Assembly (NCBI GenBank): GCA_964460345.1
Contig: CAYWRO010000012.1
Location: 1-64,000, forward strand
Direction: 5' to 3'
Length of the DNA: 64,000 bases
Origin: CAYWRO01 sp964460345
GTDB lineage: Bacteria; Planctomycetota; Phycisphaerae; Phycisphaerales; UBA1924
The stretch's first letter is position 1. Each line of letters starts with the position of its first letter. Under the pieces are notes generated by a model that made no database searches, was not told the origin of the DNA, and saw only the letters and a program-made list of their open reading frames with translations. Of the stretch, positions 8,741-18,100 are shown in pieces. The translations under genes were made by a program, and so were the position numbers.

Positions 8741-9191
8741 CGAAACCCAGATCACGCAGCGACACGGCACGCTCAACTGCGTTCGTCGGCACAAGCGTTG
8801 GGCACGAATGTACCTCCACAATCTGGCTGGCGCCGTAGAGATCCTGAGGTGACAGAATTACAAACAGCATGCATCGCCTAGGTCCTTCTGCTTCGTATGC
8901 ATACGACAGCTTGATACAATCTTCATTAGGATCGAACGACGACTCTAGAGCAGGCCACTCACCTTGCAGTGCGGCAGCGCATGCGTGCTCTGCACGGCCG
9001 CGATCCTTCATGGAAAGGCAAACGACATCGGCGATATACCACGATGAGCACGGAGTACTGACATTGTGAGCGATCCATTCGAGTAGTGCTGCATCGTCAT
9101 CTCGAATTGACATCCGAGCCTTCGCCGCCTTCCTTTGCATTCTCCACGCCTGCCAACTCATTGAACCGTTTCCGCTCAGCGCACTAACCAA
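8712..9191 (-). CDS. Hypothetical protein of accessory island
   Basis: The product is up to 159 residues. The longest start is a TTG at 9191. Internal ATGs (for example at 9161, MSWQAWRMQRKAAK) are equally plausible, and there is no clear ribosome site. No family is recognised. It has a Cys-containing middle (VSTPCSSWYIADVVCLSM) and ends SLRDLGFDDEAETAAN, overlapping the next gene by 29 bases, so the two are probably co-translated. No signal peptide or membrane helix is visible. The pair could be an effector/immunity or orphan cargo set, but the sequence does not decide. Confidence 0.45.
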   Translation of the reverse strand: MVSALSGNGSMSWQAWRMQRKAAKARMSIRDDDAALLEWIAHNVSTPCSSWYIADVVCLSMKDRGRAEHACAAALQGEWPALESSFDPNEDCIKLSYAYEAEGPRRCMLFVILSPQDLYGASQIVEVHSCPTLVPTNAVERAVSLRDLGFDDEAETAAN

Positions 9192-9343
9192 CAGTCCATA
9201 TGGTCCATCGCTTCCTGTAGGGTCCTGTGTGGAACCGGGCCGCCTCCGCCCGATTCTATCGTCTTGATGACAGCGTCCACCGCCTCCTCACCGAGGATCG
9301 ATCCAGTTTGCGCCGCCCACCGCGCCCCCCTCCATTCAGTCGA
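9176..9343 (-). pseudogene. Possible orphan C-terminal fragment (55 codons, no start)
   Basis: A stop-to-stop frame gives protein-like sequence such as WAAQTGSILGEEAVDAVIKT and GGGGPVPHRTLQEAMDHMDC, ending just inside the TTG of the following gene. There is no ATG, GTG or TTG near its beginning. It could be the displaced tail of a larger protein, for example an RHS tip left by recombination, or it could be chance. Coding character is suggested only by eye. Confidence 0.3.
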
Positions 9344-9387
9344 TCAGCAATCGAAGGCCGGAGCGGGTTCCTTGGGTGACGTGCAGC

Positions 9388-10632
9388 TTAAGCCTTGGGC
9401 TCGCCGTGACACAATCGCTCCACGGTCTCGCGGATCCGCGCCTTCCTGTCCTCGCTCGTCCGCCCGTTCTCCATCCTGCGAACGACATCCTGTAGCCGTT
9501 TGCACATCTCGGGGGGAACTCCTTTTGGGAATGTTGCCTTTGCAAGAATCTCGAGCGTCTCGCACTTTGCGTAACCGGCCGCCCATTCGATCGCGTTCGT
9601 GCCGTCCTCGTCCTCTACCAAGGGATCAGCGCCGTGATCCAGAAGGAGTCTGGCAACGGCCCGCGTCCCTGCCCACGCGGCCTCGGCGATCGGCGTCCTC
9701 CCGTGCGCATCCCGCACATTCACCTTCGCGCCGGCCTCCAGCAGCACTCGCACCATCTCCACGGATGGCTCTTCAACCTCGACGCCCTCGATAGGATCCC
9801 AGCCCCAGACGGAGTTGGCCCTGGCCGCATCGTGCAGCGGCGTCTCCCCATCTTTCGGATCACGGGTATTCACAGAGGCCCCGGCTTGAATGAGCACCTC
9901 TATGTTCGCTCTACGGCGTCTGGATACGGCCGCATGAACGATGCCTCTGCCTCTAAATGTGACATCGACATCGGCGCCGTGCTGAATGAGGAGCTCCAGG
10001 CAGCGGGGATCTGGGCTGCTGGTCGCGTCGTATAGCACTGTGCCGCCAGTCCTATCCCTCGCATGTACATCCGCCCCCTCGCCGAGCAGAATCTCGACGA
10101 CGTCTGCCGCACCGGTTCGCGCGGCAAGCATCAGCGGAGTTTCTCCCCTCCAATCTTGCGCCTCAAGATCGACGCCGAGTTGCAAGAATCGCTTCACAGC
10201 GTGCACCCGACAGTTCTTCTCGGGCCAAAGGACTGCCCACATGAGCGGAGTGCGTCCCTCCTTCGTTCTCACATCGAGAGTCGCACCGTGGGCAACGAGC
10301 GTATCGATCATCTCGAGCGTTCTCGCATAGAACAGTGGCGTGGCCTCGGCCTCGCGCGATGACAAGCAGACCATCTCTTGGTTCACATCCTCACCGGCCG
10401 CGAGCAGATCTGTCACGGTCCGCACATCGCCGGCCGCAACCGCCTGAAACAGCGGCGGATACTTCTCGTCATCGCGCAGCTCAAGCGGCGGACACTCACC
10501 TTCTGGGCCTGCATCGGGCCGCTGGCTCGCACTCTCGGCGGCACGCGCCGGGCAGCCGCCACCCAGTGTGGATAGCAGGAACAGCACAATCACTGCAATC
10601 GCTGGCGCTCGCATCGACTCGACTTTCAACAT
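9388..10632 (-). CDS. Ankyrin-repeat lipoprotein
   Basis: The product is 414 residues from the ATG at 10632; the frame extends to 10704. This start is preceded by GAGGAAGG and gives a short leader with hydrophobic AIAVIVLFLLSTLGGGC, whose LGGGC lipobox predicts a lipid-anchored protein. The mature part contains about eight ankyrin repeats from residue ~60 to ~360. Each has the helix-turn signature, for example GRTPLMWAVLWPE, GETPLMLAARTGAADVVEIL, GETPLHDAARANS and GRTPIAEAAWAGTRAVARLL, with the LLxxGADV/N ends. Ankyrin repeats bind partner proteins. Here the location would be the cell surface or periplasm. It stands alone in the accessory island with a long 5' flank holding repeats. Confidence 0.85.
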   Translation of the reverse strand: MLKVESMRAPAIAVIVLFLLSTLGGGCPARAAESASQRPDAGPEGECPPLELRDDEKYPPLFQAVAAGDVRTVTDLLAAGEDVNQEMVCLSSREAEATPLFYARTLEMIDTLVAHGATLDVRTKEGRTPLMWAVLWPEKNCRVHAVKRFLQLGVDLEAQDWRGETPLMLAARTGAADVVEILLGEGADVHARDRTGGTVLYDATSSPDPRCLELLIQHGADVDVTFRGRGIVHAAVSRRRRANIEVLIQAGASVNTRDPKDGETPLHDAARANSVWGWDPIEGVEVEEPSVEMVRVLLEAGAKVNVRDAHGRTPIAEAAWAGTRAVARLLLDHGADPLVEDEDGTNAIEWAAGYAKCETLEILAKATFPKGVPPEMCKRLQDVVRRMENGRTSEDRKARIRETVERLCHGEPKA

Positions 10633-10796
10633 ACCTTCCTCGTCATTTCTCGCGCGGATGACTCCACCGGCCTTCCGTCCAGACACCGGGCGGATTCGGG
10701 TCATCGATCGGGCTACTCGAATCGAGGGCTTGCTCTATCCACTTTGGTATGCTCCATCCTCCCCAGGGCAGCGGACCAACCCCGGGGTTGAGCAAG

Positions 10797-10854
10797 GCAG
10801 GGTGGCACCAAGATCACTCTATCCGTGCCACCGAGATCGGCTTTGCGATCTCGG
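10797..10854. repeat. 58-bp double-hairpin repeat, copy 1
   Basis: The first half pairs GGTGGCAC with GTGCCACC. The second half pairs CCGAGATCG with CGATCTCGG around a 6-base loop. The unit recurs without a mismatch at 11935-11992, which points to a dispersed REP-like element. It lies in the 870-base gene-poor stretch upstream of the ankyrin gene. Confidence 0.85.
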
Positions 10855-10985
10855 CACACCCGTCGGTGTCCCCGAGCACATTCTCCCGAGAACCGGATGC
10901 TGGCCGCAACGGCTTCGGAGCCGCCGCGACTGTCAAGGACATGTACGTGATGGCCGCCGCGTGTCGCCGTGAGGGAAGCCTCGCG

Positions 10986-11234
10986 GCGCTTTCGCCTATC
11001 ATTGCGGCTCGCGTCGCGTCCTCGGGCCTTGGGGGCCGATTTGGCGGCATTGAGCGGGGGCGTAGCTCAGTCGGTAGAGCAGCGGTCTTTTAAGGCGACG
11101 GGCCAACGGCTCGGCTCTCGGCGCAAGTCGTTGTAAACGCCGCGCTTGTGGGAGGTTGGATCTCAGGAATTGTTATGGCGCCGACACCCGTTTGCGTCCA
11201 TTTGCATCCCTTTGCGGGTGTCGTTGACACCCGC
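10986..11234. repeat. 249-bp dispersed repeat with tRNA-Lys 5' half, copy 1
   Basis: It matches 14291-14539 over the same length. The first ~115 bases have a single difference; the remainder is about four-fifths identical. The unit includes a conserved leader, the 5' half of a tRNA-Lys (11056-11094), a variable middle, and an end with GACACCCG...CGGGTGTC able to form a hairpin followed by another GACACCCGC. Both copies lie beside small leftward-reading orphan genes. Confidence 0.85.
11056..11094 (+). pseudogene. tRNA-Lys(UUU) 5' half, copy 1
   Basis: The stretch reads as acceptor 5' strand GGGGGCG, TA, D-arm GCTC/GAGC with loop AGTCGGTA, anticodon 5' stem GCGGT and loop CTTTTAA (anticodon TTT, lysine). 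The 3' anticodon strand, T-arm and CGCCCCC acceptor strand expected of a whole gene are absent in the next 300 bases. It is therefore a tRNA fragment, not a working gene. Confidence 0.7.
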
Positions 11235-11503
11235 AAAAGGCACGTGTCGATGTGCTGAATGGGACCCACACGCAGGAGGCCCCGCGCCGCGGCGGAGCAG
11301 AAGCCCGCGCTGATCGTGGGGAAGCTGGCAGCGAATAGGCTCTTCATAGGCCTTGTCTTTATCCGATTCGCAGTTGTCGAGGGTCGTCTGTGATCGTCGC
11401 GGACCTGCCCGCAAGAGTCGAAGCCATTATCGGGTCCCTCACCGCAAGAACTCCTCTCAAAGCATCATCGATCAGCCATGGGCAACGTCTTTGGTCGGTA
11501 GGA

Positions 11504-11875
11504 CTACTGCCCTTCCCCCCTTAAGTACTGGTCTAACAGCGCACGGTTGCAGAAGTACCACGTTACGACGGGCGGCGGCTCATCGCGGATGCTCTGAGCC
11601 GCAAAGACTGAAGAGTCTCGCCAATATGTGACCAGACACCGCTGGTCAATCGCGTATACTCTAACAGCAAACGTGTGACCTTCAAAGTCAAACACCCGGA
11701 CAGATGGCGTCTTTCCGTGGAAGCCGAACTGCCCCCAATCGGATCCCTCGACGATCGCCCCTGATCTTAGCGCCGCCTCTGTCCACTCGATTCGTTCACG
11801 ATCTCGCGAGCAACCGGTTACGATCGCCACTGCTAGTAGCATCGCCGTCAGCTCGTAGTTGAACTGCATTCGCAC
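11504..11875 (-). CDS. Small lipoprotein, hypothetical
   Basis: The product is 123 residues. The N-terminus MRMQFNYELTAMLLAVAIVTGC is a lipoprotein signal with lipobox VTGC (Cys22). The mature ~100 residues (for example GSDWGQFGFHGKTPSVRVFD and RCLVTYWRDSSVFAAQS) match no family I know. It reads leftward like its neighbours and lies between the 249-bp repeat on one side and the second 58-bp repeat on the other, as if carried in a repeat-bounded cassette. Small lipoproteins next to RHS genes are often immunity candidates; here that is only a hypothesis. Confidence 0.6.
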   Translation of the reverse strand: MRMQFNYELTAMLLAVAIVTGCSRDRERIEWTEAALRSGAIVEGSDWGQFGFHGKTPSVRVFDFEGHTFAVRVYAIDQRCLVTYWRDSSVFAAQSIRDEPPPVVTWYFCNRALLDQYLRGEGQ

Positions 11876-11934
11876 TGCTGCTCCTCTGAATGTGCCGTCT
11901 TATCGGTGTCTGGCTTGCTGCGGATGCGACGACG

Positions 11935-11992
11935 GCAGGGTGGCACCAAGATCACTCTATCCGTGCCACCGAGATCGGCTTTGCGATCTCGG
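11935..11992. repeat. 58-bp double-hairpin repeat, copy 2
   Basis: Identical to 10797-10854 including both inverted repeats. It lies 59 bases upstream of the small lipoprotein start and within a 375-base stretch that has no convincing gene. Confidence 0.85.
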
Positions 11993-12250
11993 TGCCCTTG
12001 GCCTGCGTCTCCGCTTACCGCAACCCTCCTCTGCGCCCTCCAATCCCCGGGAGGAAGATACGTTCAACCTTTCTCCCGCATGTCATCCAACGCCGCACGC
12101 CCGACCACTCCATTTCTCTGCGCTGCAAGCAAATCCCGCTTGACCCGGTTGCGGCCAGTGTACCGCACCTCGCGGCGGAACTAGCTCAGCGGCCAACGGA
12201 CCGCCTGAATCGGCGATGAGGTGACTGGGTCGGGTCCAAGCACGCAAAGG

Positions 12251-14002
12251 CTACGGAGCCGCCGATCGGAGCCGCTGTGCGGAGGAAGGGTCAAGTCGAT
12301 GGAGCTTTGTGAGCCATTCATTCGCTCGGCCATCGTCACCGGTTCGTCTCAGAGCTTGAATTAATAAGTAGAGGCTCTGGGCATCACGTGGACGAAGCTC
12401 CACCGCGCGCTCAAACGCGAGAGCGGCGGAGGCCCACTCCTCTCGCGCGTTGTGACAATGCCCAAGATATTGCCAGGCCTCTGGGTTGCGAGGCATGGAA
12501 TTAGCGGCCCTGGTCGCGGCTATGAGCGCGTCGTCGTGTCGTTCGGCGTTCAAGAGCACCCATGTCTTCAGCATCATCAAAGAGGCATCGGTCGGAAACA
12601 GCGATAGCCCGCGGTCCGCCGCGTCGATTGCCTTCTCGTACTGATCGCTGATCGCGTACAGGCGCGTTTCCAGGTAATGGGATGTGGCTGAACAGTCAAT
12701 GGTTCGTAGTGTGCCGATGAGGACCTCGGCTTTGTCCCACTCCTTCTGCTGCTGCCAGTGCCTGATCTCGGCAAACAGCAATTCTGGAGCGTCATCCTGG
12801 AGAAGCCGCGCCTCAGCCAGAACGGAGGCGCAGTCATCGTGACGCCCCTCTCTCTCGTATGCCCGATACAGTTGGACGTATGCCTGGACGGAGGGCTTGG
12901 CCTCAAGCGAGCGGCGATAAGAGGAAATGGCCGCCTCCACCTTTTCATCGGCCAGGGCGATATCGCCCGCGGTCAGAAAGCAGCGGTCCAGCCGAACGCC
13001 TGTGCGCTCCCAGACACGCAGCTCGTCCTCCGCCGCTGCGGTGTCCCCCATCTCCGACAAGAAGGTGGCCAGCAGCCGGCGGGCCGGCCAATGGTGCTCG
13101 TCGGCCGCAGTCGCCCGTCGTAAGCTCGCCGTCGCGCTCTCCATCTGCCTGAGTTGGTACGCTTGTGCCGCGTCTCGCACATGCATGACCGCGTCGATGT
13201 AATGTGGCCTCGCATTCTCATGTGCCCACTTGGCGATCGGGACAAAGCGGGCATTCTGTTCAACCTGCCGCACAATACCACGAACCGAGGCAGCCGTACC
13301 GAGATTCTCTCCACCACTGGTTAGAAGCGCAACCACTTCCTCTGCATGGTTCAAGATGACGCCGCCGCTGTATCCCGGTTCTACGTGCACGTTGGCTCGT
13401 AGAACTCGCACGCCGTCCACCCAATGCCACGTTTCGACAATGCCGTCGCGAGCTTCCAGTAGATGGCGGCTGCCTCGCGCAATCGCGGAAGCGCGATCGC
13501 ACGGCATCGCCTCATCCTCTGCAATCACTGGTAGAGGGACAAAGCCGTCAGGCGCCATCACTCTCAACGCTACAACGTCGAGGTCCTCGCCAAAGTCCAT
13601 GACCGACTCCACCCGTCGTCGGCCATGATCCCCGAAATTGACAGTGACGGCCTCCTTGGCTCCCAAAAGGCAGTGTCTGGCAGTCAGGACCAGGTCGGAA
13701 GAAACGCACAAAGCGGATCGCGCCGTCATCGTCGTGCCATCAAGCTCCACCGTCACCAAGGCGGACATGGCGTCGGCATGTGTGGAGGCCGATGTCGCTT
13801 CAACGCTGGCTGCCCAAGAAATCTGTGTGCCCGTCACACTGCCGAGACAACTCGACAGACAGCACAGGAAAAGTGGAACCCTTCGCGTCAGGGTGAGGGG
13901 CCGGGGTCCGATCCCAGCGCGACGATGGTCTCGAGCACTCCGTACGAGCGGTGAGGTGGCTTGGGCACATGGTTGAAGCCAATCCGTTGGAGCCATTGCC
14001 AA
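12251..14002 (-). CDS. Secreted trypsin-like serine protease fused to TPR repeats
   Basis: The product is 583 residues. A hydrophobic signal (RRVPLFLCCLSSCLGSVTG, residues ~41-58) suggests export. The long N-terminal extension makes the start uncertain: ATG at 14002 or 13996. The protease domain (~80-270) shows a full triad: His110 in LTARHCLL, Asp142 in EDLDVVAL, Ser212 in EPGYSGGVI. From about 290 to the C-terminus there are seven or so tetratricopeptide repeats, for example RNPEAWQYLGHCHNAREEWA and RAVELRPRDAQSLYLLIQAL. TPRs would bind substrates or partners, so a regulated periplasmic protease is likely. The gene stands alone in the accessory island. Confidence 0.75.
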   Translation of the reverse strand: MAMAPTDWLQPCAQATSPLVRSARDHRRAGIGPRPLTLTRRVPLFLCCLSSCLGSVTGTQISWAASVEATSASTHADAMSALVTVELDGTTMTARSALCVSSDLVLTARHCLLGAKEAVTVNFGDHGRRRVESVMDFGEDLDVVALRVMAPDGFVPLPVIAEDEAMPCDRASAIARGSRHLLEARDGIVETWHWVDGVRVLRANVHVEPGYSGGVILNHAEEVVALLTSGGENLGTAASVRGIVRQVEQNARFVPIAKWAHENARPHYIDAVMHVRDAAQAYQLRQMESATASLRRATAADEHHWPARRLLATFLSEMGDTAAAEDELRVWERTGVRLDRCFLTAGDIALADEKVEAAISSYRRSLEAKPSVQAYVQLYRAYEREGRHDDCASVLAEARLLQDDAPELLFAEIRHWQQQKEWDKAEVLIGTLRTIDCSATSHYLETRLYAISDQYEKAIDAADRGLSLFPTDASLMMLKTWVLLNAERHDDALIAATRAANSMPRNPEAWQYLGHCHNAREEWASAALAFERAVELRPRDAQSLYLLIQALRRTGDDGRANEWLTKLHRLDPSSAQRLRSAAP

Positions 14003-14079
14003 CTCCTTCGAGAGGTGAGGACGAAGAGACTCGAAGAGACGTCAGGGGCTGGGTCCTCATCGCCGATTTCAACCACCAT
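13888..14079 (-). CDS. Possible small ORF overlapping protease 5' end
   Basis: A 63-codon frame from the ATG at 14079 (MVVEIGDEDPAPDVSSSLFV) ends LETIVALGSDPGPSP and overlaps the longest protease start by 115 bases. The residue pattern (TSRRSWQWLQRIGF) looks more protein-like than the overlapping N-terminal extension of the protease. Either this is a real small gene and the protease starts further in, or it is chance. No family is recognised. Confidence 0.3.
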   Translation of the reverse strand: MVVEIGDEDPAPDVSSSLFVLTSRRSWQWLQRIGFNHVPKPPHRSYGVLETIVALGSDPGPSP

Positions 14080-14290
14080 AGCAGAAGTTTGGATCCCTGA
14101 CAGACGGGCAAGCCCGTTGGGCGGCCTTGAACGGCGAAGGTTCCGATGGACCGTGCCTCCGGGCTGGTGCACCGGTGGTGCCGTCGGGAACTCTGGGGTG
14201 CGCCCTCAAGGACCGCCGAGATTCCTTTCGTCCGTCAAGTGCATGTTCGGTGCCCGACTCCGATCTCCCCGGCCTTCTCTCGGTCGCAAG

Positions 14291-14539
14291 GCGTTTTCGC
14301 CTATCATTGCGGCTCGCGTCGCGTCCTCGGGCCTTGGGGGCCGATTTGGCGGCATTGAGCGGGGGCGTAGCTCAGTCGGTAGAGCAGCGGTCTTTTAAGG
14401 CGACGGGCAAACGGCTCGGCTCACGACACAAGGCGTTGTAAACCCGCAACTTGTGGGAGCTTGGATCTCAGGGGCCGTTTCGGCGCCGACACCCGCTTGC
14501 GTCCGTTTGCATCCGTTTACGGGTGTCGGCGACACCCGC
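14291..14539. repeat. 249-bp dispersed repeat with tRNA-Lys 5' half, copy 2
   Basis: Same length and order of parts as 10986-11234, including the terminal GACACCCG/CGGGTGTC dyad. It lies in a 660-base gene-poor stretch between the protease and the lipoprotein gene next to the RHS protein. Confidence 0.85.
14361..14399 (+). pseudogene. tRNA-Lys(UUU) 5' half, copy 2
   Basis: Identical over 39 bases to the fragment at 11056-11094: acceptor strand, D-arm and anticodon loop CTTTTAA are present. The 3' half is again absent. Confidence 0.7.
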
Positions 14540-14663
14540 GACAACCCTACCCACCGCACGCGCTGGCGCGGTCGGAGGTCTAGGCGTTGAGGTACGCAAG
14601 CAATCCCCACCTCCTGCTCCGCTTGCCTTGGCTCTGCCCATCAACGCGTGCCCAGTCTGGTGA

Positions 14664-15089
14664 TCACTGCGTGTGCATTACCAATAGGAGGACACCGTCC
14701 CTCAAGACCACCACATCGCCCTGTAAGAGCGGAGCTTTGAAGAATTGACTTGCGTTGTAGCACTGTGTCGTAGCAGTGAGATTCGCGTCCTCACCCAGCC
14801 ACTCGAACTCCGCAAGGTCTCCCCCTTGCCACGTGTTCGGCGCTTGGCTTGCCATCAGATCATCGGTCACCGAAGTCGGCACAGTCAGCCTCGCCACCAG
14901 TTGCCAGTCGTTGCCCCCTGGCATCTCACGCGTCACCCATTCAGCCGATTCCACGTTCTTCGGAAGCTGTACTAGCCGCCCCAGGGCGATGATATCCGAC
15001 GATGCTCCGGCTGGTTGAGCCGACTCGCCGCATCCACCGAGAACGAAAGTGAGTAGCAGCAGAACGGTCGCGAGTCGTGTAGCCCACAT
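14664..15089 (-). CDS. Lipoprotein downstream of RHS gene; immunity candidate
   Basis: The product is 141 residues from the ATG at 15089; the frame is open to 15176. The signal MWATRLATVLLLLTFVLGGC has a clear LGGC lipobox (Cys20). The mature part, with DIIALGRLVQLPKNVESAEW and TWQGGDLAEFEWLGEDANLT, is unfamiliar. The gene begins 65 bases after the RHS stop on the same strand, the usual place for an immunity partner of a polymorphic RHS tip. A lipid-anchored immunity protein would suit a tip acting in the envelope. No toxin family is identified, so this is positional inference. Confidence 0.6.
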   Translation of the reverse strand: MWATRLATVLLLLTFVLGGCGESAQPAGASSDIIALGRLVQLPKNVESAEWVTREMPGGNDWQLVARLTVPTSVTDDLMASQAPNTWQGGDLAEFEWLGEDANLTATTQCYNASQFFKAPLLQGDVVVLRDGVLLLVMHTQ

Positions 15090-15154
15090 CTGGTCCACTC
15101 CTACTCCTTGTTGTTGGTTGCCGCGTCTCTCGCCTGCGTGTATCCGCTGTGGTG

Positions 15155-18100
15155 TCATTGGTACGTACCCCACCAAGTGTCCGTCGTTTGCTGCTGCGGC
15201 GCGGATCGTTTCTGCTGTCGCTCGAGTCGGACCGCCTTTCGCGGTTTGGAGCTCCCGGACTGCGTCGTCTCAGGGATCTGCCCGAGCTCCCACACGGCGT
15301 AACGTCTCGCCTCACCATATTGCGTAAACTGATGCGCCAATCCGGTCAACTCAAAGCGGCCATTGGCTGAATCGGGTATTCCCGTGGCCAGATCGGCAGC
15401 GCCAGGATTGAAATTGTATCTGTCCTCGGCATGTAGCGTCAGAGCCATAATAAAGTAGGTCTTCTTGTCGTCACATATCACCGACACGTCCGCAGAACCC
15501 CAGATTGTGTGGCCCCCGATCGCCTTCTGCCAGTTCTCCGTAACTGGATACGCACCTTTATTGTACTCCGTGTGCGGTGTGGCGGCGCCTGTCATCTGAA
15601 ATGTCATACTCCCCCTCTCGGCGTATAGCTGTTCTGCGTATCGTTGTGCATTTGCAAGTTCATTACTAAGGAATTCTCGCCCAGCCGCGTCTTGGCGAAG
15701 GTATGCATCATAGTCAAGGACATAGTCCCTGCCTTCACCTTCTAGGAAGTGGCCATATGCCCGCGTGGCATCGGCAAGATCAGGGCGGACAGCGGTAGCC
15801 ACTCGCTGCTTGGTCAACCAGTATTGATACGCCACATAGTCGTTCAAAACTGGCTCCCGGTGCGGGAACGCATCCAAGAACCCGTTGTCGTGCTGGATGC
15901 TCGGGCGCGTGGGGGGGCCTATGTCGTACGGACCGAGCCCCATTGGGTCGAGCAGGACAAACGGCGTCGACCCAACATACTGGTACATGCTCATCCCGTC
16001 GACGTATCCCTTCGGATCGCGCTGGAGCCAGCGGCCGAGCGCGGGGTCGTAGGTGCGGTTGCGGACCGTGTAGAGGCCGGTCTCCGGGTTGAAGACGTAG
16101 CCGCCGAAACCGATTGGATTGTCGGGGGGGGCGTTACTGTAAACGACAGCACCCTCGACCTCGCTGATCCATCCGTCGGGGATGAACTCTCTCTCGCCAG
16201 CGTTCATCAGCCAAAAGTCGAAATGCTGAAAATCGTCGTCAGGGAAGACGCTTCCAGTGCCCAACGTACCTGTCCGATTCAGGTCCAAGTCGGAGGCATA
16301 GAGTGGCTCATCAATGACATTCTCTTCCGCCTCGTCGAAGCGCTGGCGATCGGCATCCGGGTCCCAAACCCTGTCGGCCAGGAGATTGCCCGGTCTTCGT
16401 TGATGCCCCGTCCCATATGAGTCATAGCTGACACGCTCAACCACATCGCCGGCGTAGTTCACGAGTCCGACGACCGAAAACTGAACGTCCGTCAGGTAAT
16501 ACCACGAATCAATCCACGATACGTCCTGCTCCTCCGGCCAGAGCAGAGACGCCGAGCCAACCCGGCGTGCAATCGGATCATCAATGTGTCGGAGTCCCCA
16601 CACCTGATGGTAAACACCCGGGATGCCGCCGGTCGGCAGATCATTGATGACGTGCTCTTCGGCAAGCCGCCACTCCGCGTCGTAGTACATGATCCGGAGT
16701 TGATCAATGGTCCCGTCCGGTACGGGGTCCGTGTCGGCCAGTTTGAGCGTCCGCCACCCCAGTCCGTTGTACTGGTACTTGGCGATGGGGATCTCGTTAG
16801 ATGGTGTGCCCGTATCGGGATCAATGGCCACCTCGACGAGCCGGTTCCAGGCATCATGGATGAAGACCCTCGCTGCCGTGCCGCCAAGGTACTGCTCTCG
16901 GATGTTCCCGACGTCGTCATAGACGATCGTCAACGGCGATGCCGAGTCGACCTCGACGATTTCATTGGCCATATTGTGCAGGCGATCCTCGGAGAAGTCC
17001 TGCGTCTCGCCGAACACCTCGGGATCTCCTCCACGATCCTGCTCGAACTTGATCCAGTTACCGAGCACGTCGAGTGACCATCGCTCGGATCGATGACCCG
17101 GGACCAGTTCCTCGGCCGTGTCATCCCAGAGCCCGCGCGTAGCGAGCAGTAGACGGTCCAAACGGTCATAGGAGAACTCCGCGTCCCGAGTTCCGATGAA
17201 GGAGCCGCCGGGACGGTCATCGATGTTCTGAAGGCGGTTTGAGACACGATCGTACGAAATACGCTGTTCAAAGAGCGGCGGTCGGTCCGGCACTGGCGCC
17301 GGAGAGTTAAGCGTGAGGCCGCCGTCCACCCATGCGTGGAGAGTCGTTCGGCCGAATCGATCCCAACCGTGATAGACCCCCTGCACCTCGAGGTCATTGT
17401 GAGGCCCAGTATTTCGTGCGCCGTTGTGCTTGAACGTGCAGTCCTGCTGAACATCGATATCCGTGTAATCGACGAGCACCACGCCGCCAACACCAACGTA
17501 CTCGTACTCGCACGTGCCCAGCTCATCGCTCGGCTGCACCTTCACCATGCGGCTGATGCGGTCGTCGAGCGAGTTCAGGGAGTTGTAGCCGTATGAACAC
17601 GTCGTCGTAGCATCGGTGTGCGTCATCGACGATAGGCGCGAGTAGTTCCCCAGCGAGTTGCCGGATGTATCGACTGCAGCGCTCGAGTAGGTGTATCCGA
17701 TGGTCGCCGGATCCAGTGAAACACTGCTCGTGAGTCCAGGCAGGTCGCCGTCTCCGTCGACATCCTGAACAACGCCCGCGACCTGCCACAGAGGCGTGTA
17801 GGCAAACTCCACAGAGTTCAGGACATTGTCGCTGGCATCTAGCGACTCGACTGTGTCAGTTCGACCCAGCGAGTCGTAGGTCGTCGTGACCCCCTTAACC
17901 TGAGTATCGATTGGCCATTGTGTGTTTGAGAAGTCCGCCGCGTCGCGTGTTACACGCCCAAGTACGTCGCGCGTGTAGTCGTGGCGAGTTTGGTTCTGGT
18001 CGATCCTTGTCCGAAGCTCGCCCAGCGCGTTGTACGTCAGATACACAGTGTTGAAGTCATCGGTACTGGGCGAGCCATCGACCTCATCGGGGTAGTGAAT

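Noticed and set aside
10986..11234. Integron attC sites separating the orphan genes
   Set aside because: No RYYYAAC/GTTRRRY pair with the right spacing and no integron integrase in the window.
11056..11400. Complete tRNA-Lys with a group I intron
   Set aside because: No 3' exon with CGCCCCC acceptor strand was found within several hundred bases of either copy.
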